A stretch of DNA of 6,917 bases from Deltaproteobacteria bacterium (GTDB taxonomy: Bacteria > Desulfobacterota > Syntrophorhabdia > Syntrophorhabdales > Syntrophorhabdaceae). Position numbers and translations under genes: made by a program. Below are positions 5,730 through 6,917 of the stretch, one piece after another (the stretch's first letter is position 1; every line of letters starts with the position of its first letter). The stretch lies in NCBI GenBank assembly GCA_003506795.1, contig DNYO01000036.1, forward strand, positions 1 to 6,917, given 5' to 3'. The notes beneath the pieces are model-generated. The model ran no database searches and was not told the DNA's origin. It was given only the letters and a program-made list of their open reading frames with translations.

Positions 5730-5776
5730 CGTCTCGCGTCCGTTCTATCATGGGCGGGCGTGAGACGTATCGTTTT
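5730..5776. terminator. Likely (bidirectional) terminator between convergent genes
   Basis: Arms 5730-5742 and 5755-5767 can form a 13-bp stem with two G-U pairs and a 12-base loop. On the plus strand the stem is followed within 9 bases by TTTT (5773-5776). On the minus strand it is followed by GAAAAACC and then TTTTC. The U-runs are short, so this is not a textbook terminator. Its place, between the GGGtGRT stop (5714) and the HAD stop (5779), fits one serving both sides. Confidence 0.6.
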
Positions 5777-5778
5777 GA

Positions 5779-6429
5779 CTATTGACTTGATAAATCCTGC
5801 AGCCATTCGCCGGGACAGGCGGCCTCCAGATCTTTGAGGAATGATTCCCGGCCTGTATAGCGGATTGCCTTCATGCCCGCCTTGCGTGCTCTTTCGCAGT
5901 GGGCCTCGCTGTCATCGATGAAGAGCATCCGCCCGCCAGAGCCCTTCAGGCGGGAGATCGTGTCGGAAAAATGGGAGACATCCATCTTGTTTTTCCCGAC
6001 ATGATAACTGTTGAAGACGACGTCGAAGTATTTGAAGAAATCGTACAATCCGTTCAGTTCGTCGAGCCAGTTGGTCTGATCGCTGAGAATGACGACGCGG
6101 ATGCCGGATGCCTTCAGTTCCCTTACGATATCGAACATCCAGGACCGCAGGATGAACCGGGACAGGAGTTCTCTCCGGAGTGTGCCGTCATCGTCCCCGA
6201 TGCCCGTCCTGTCCCGGATCGCCTCCCAGTATGCATGCTCATCGGCGCGACCGGTGATGTATCCCGTCGTATGGATGAGCTCGTGGGCCAGGTTAAAGAA
6301 CTCTGTTTCGTTGAGTCCGTGTTTTACCGCAATGGCCCGAAGGCCCTTCTCAAAGCCTTCTTCCGCCAGAACACCGCCAAAATCGAAAAGAACCACATCT
6401 ACAGCACATTTGTCTGCTGGAGTACTCAT
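5779..6429 (-). CDS. HAD-superfamily hydrolase (subfamily IA, YihX-like)
   Basis: A 216-residue cytoplasmic HAD phosphatase. Motif I is F-D16-F-G-G-V-L with nucleophile Asp16. The usual second Asp (+2, general acid) is Gly18, as in other D-x-G HAD members such as the glucose-1-phosphatase YihX. An alpha-helical cap spans about 22-95. Motif II is L-S116-D-Q-T-N, motif III is Lys148 in G-K-N-K-M-D, and motif IV is I-D172-D-S-E. Likely activity is dephosphorylation of a small metabolite; the substrate cannot be read from the sequence. The ATG at 6429 has an SD (AGGAG, 6440-6436) six bases upstream. The gene lies 54 bases downstream of the rnk-like gene on the same strand, with no strong terminator between, so the two are probably co-transcribed. 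The SD lies inside a small inverted repeat (6435-6447). Confidence 0.9.
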   Translation of the reverse strand: MSTPADKCAVDVVLFDFGGVLAEEGFEKGLRAIAVKHGLNETEFFNLAHELIHTTGYITGRADEHAYWEAIRDRTGIGDDDGTLRRELLSRFILRSWMFDIVRELKASGIRVVILSDQTNWLDELNGLYDFFKYFDVVFNSYHVGKNKMDVSHFSDTISRLKGSGGRMLFIDDSEAHCERARKAGMKAIRYTGRESFLKDLEAACPGEWLQDLSSQ

Positions 6430-6434
6430 CAGTG

Positions 6435-6447
6435 TCTCCTTCGGAGA
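6435..6447 (-). promoter_or_regulatory. Hairpin that can occlude the HAD gene SD
   Basis: On the minus strand UCUCC-GAA-GGAGA forms a 5-bp stem with a 3-base loop, and the 3' arm is the SD of the HAD gene. The stem could lower translation unless opened by ribosomes coming from upstream. It is short, so it may have no effect. The pairing is plain in the sequence; the role is inferred. Confidence 0.35.
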
Positions 6448-6483
6448 GAATCAGCACATGGCGAAGACTATTTTCGCTTCCCG

Positions 6484-6891
6484 TTACAGGTCGTAATTGC
6501 CGATCCTTTCCGGCTGATAAATTATTTCGGTTATCTGTATCTTCATCGTGCCTGTCGGCAACGTCCATTCCATCGTGTCCCCTTCCCGGCAACCTATGAG
6601 GGCCGTGCCGACAGGTGCCAGAACAGAGACCGCTTTTCCGGCCGCGCCTGTCTTGTCGGGGAATACCAGGGCGAACGTCTTTTCTTCGCCGGTCTCGAGA
6701 TCCTTGATGCGGACCACCGAATTCATGGTGACGACATCGACGGGAATGTCCCTGGGGTCCACTATCCTGGCCCTGTCGAGTTCCACCTTCAGGCGGTCGA
6801 TGTGCGGAGTATCGGTCCCGCCATATAACTCGATCAACGCCCTCAATCTTGCCATGTCATGATGCGTTATGAAAATATCACCTGTCTTCAT
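6484..6891 (-). CDS. rnk: Rnk-type GreA/GreB-family RNA polymerase-binding factor
   Basis: A 135-residue protein, close to the 136 residues of E. coli Rnk. Residues about 9-45 form a short helical hairpin starting T-H-H-D-M-A-R-L-R-A-L-I, the truncated coiled coil typical of Rnk. Residues about 50-135 are the FKBP-like GreA/GreB C-terminal domain: V-T-M-N-S-V-V, the segment S-V-L-A-P-V-G-T-A-L-I-G (89-100), G-D-T-M-E-W, and the ending Y-Q-P-E-R-I-G-N-Y. Rnk was first described as a regulator of nucleoside diphosphate kinase and is a Gre-fold protein that contacts RNA polymerase near the secondary channel. The short coiled coil means that transcript cleavage is not expected. The ATG at 6891 is preferred because MKTGDIFITHHD matches the family N-terminus and GGGAAG lies just upstream; a GTG at 6906 would add five residues. 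The promoter lies beyond the window. It probably leads an operon with the HAD gene. Confidence 0.92.
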   Translation of the reverse strand: MKTGDIFITHHDMARLRALIELYGGTDTPHIDRLKVELDRARIVDPRDIPVDVVTMNSVVRIKDLETGEEKTFALVFPDKTGAAGKAVSVLAPVGTALIGCREGDTMEWTLPTGTMKIQITEIIYQPERIGNYDL

Positions 6892-6917
6892 AATGTCACT
6901 TCCCACCTTCTTTTGGA

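Noticed and set aside
5899..6828. 309-codon plus-strand open frame
   Set aside because: It is antisense to both the HAD and rnk-like genes, which show all of their family motifs; it spans the gap between them without its own signals.

Overview
The window (about 6.9 kb, moderately GC-rich) carries eight protein genes and one structured RNA leader. The bacterial promoters, strong Shine-Dalgarno (SD) sites and gene content point to an anaerobic Gram-negative bacterium. The paired NifU-like scaffold and GGGtGRT genes, together with an Rnk-type factor, would suit Desulfobacterota (former Deltaproteobacteria). That placement is inference from gene content, not a sequence match.

Layout. At the left is a small zinc-ribbon protein (108-329, +). 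It converges on an exported S33-type alpha/beta hydrolase (355-1341, -), which has a clear sigma70 promoter at 1379-1408. Divergent from the hydrolase is a cytoplasmic putative metallopeptidase with an HELRH motif (1504-2013, +). Then comes a 250-base leader region. It holds an extended -10 promoter, a well-conserved fluoride (crcB-motif) riboswitch aptamer at about 2153-2206, and a putative expression platform. The leader runs into a 560-residue dynamin-like GTPase (2264-3946, +). Downstream on the same strand are a NifU-like Fe-S scaffold (4009-4701) and a GGGtGRT-family protein (4716-5714), which are translationally coupled. A hairpin at 5730-5767 separates them from a leftward pair: an Rnk/GreA-like RNA polymerase-binding factor (6484-6891, -) and a HAD-family hydrolase (5779-6429, -).

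The standout is the fluoride riboswitch in front of a dynamin-like GTPase, with no fluoride exporter (CrcB/Fluc or CLC-F) visible in the window. The aptamer's 3' pseudoknot strand (CUCCU, 2198-2202) is also complementary to the SD of the GTPase (AGGAG, 2253-2257). Fluoride binding would therefore be expected to free the SD and switch translation on. A TATAAT box at the GTPase stop codon suggests that the scaffold/GGGtGRT pair can also be transcribed on its own; read-through from the fluoride-controlled leader remains possible because no convincing terminator lies between them.
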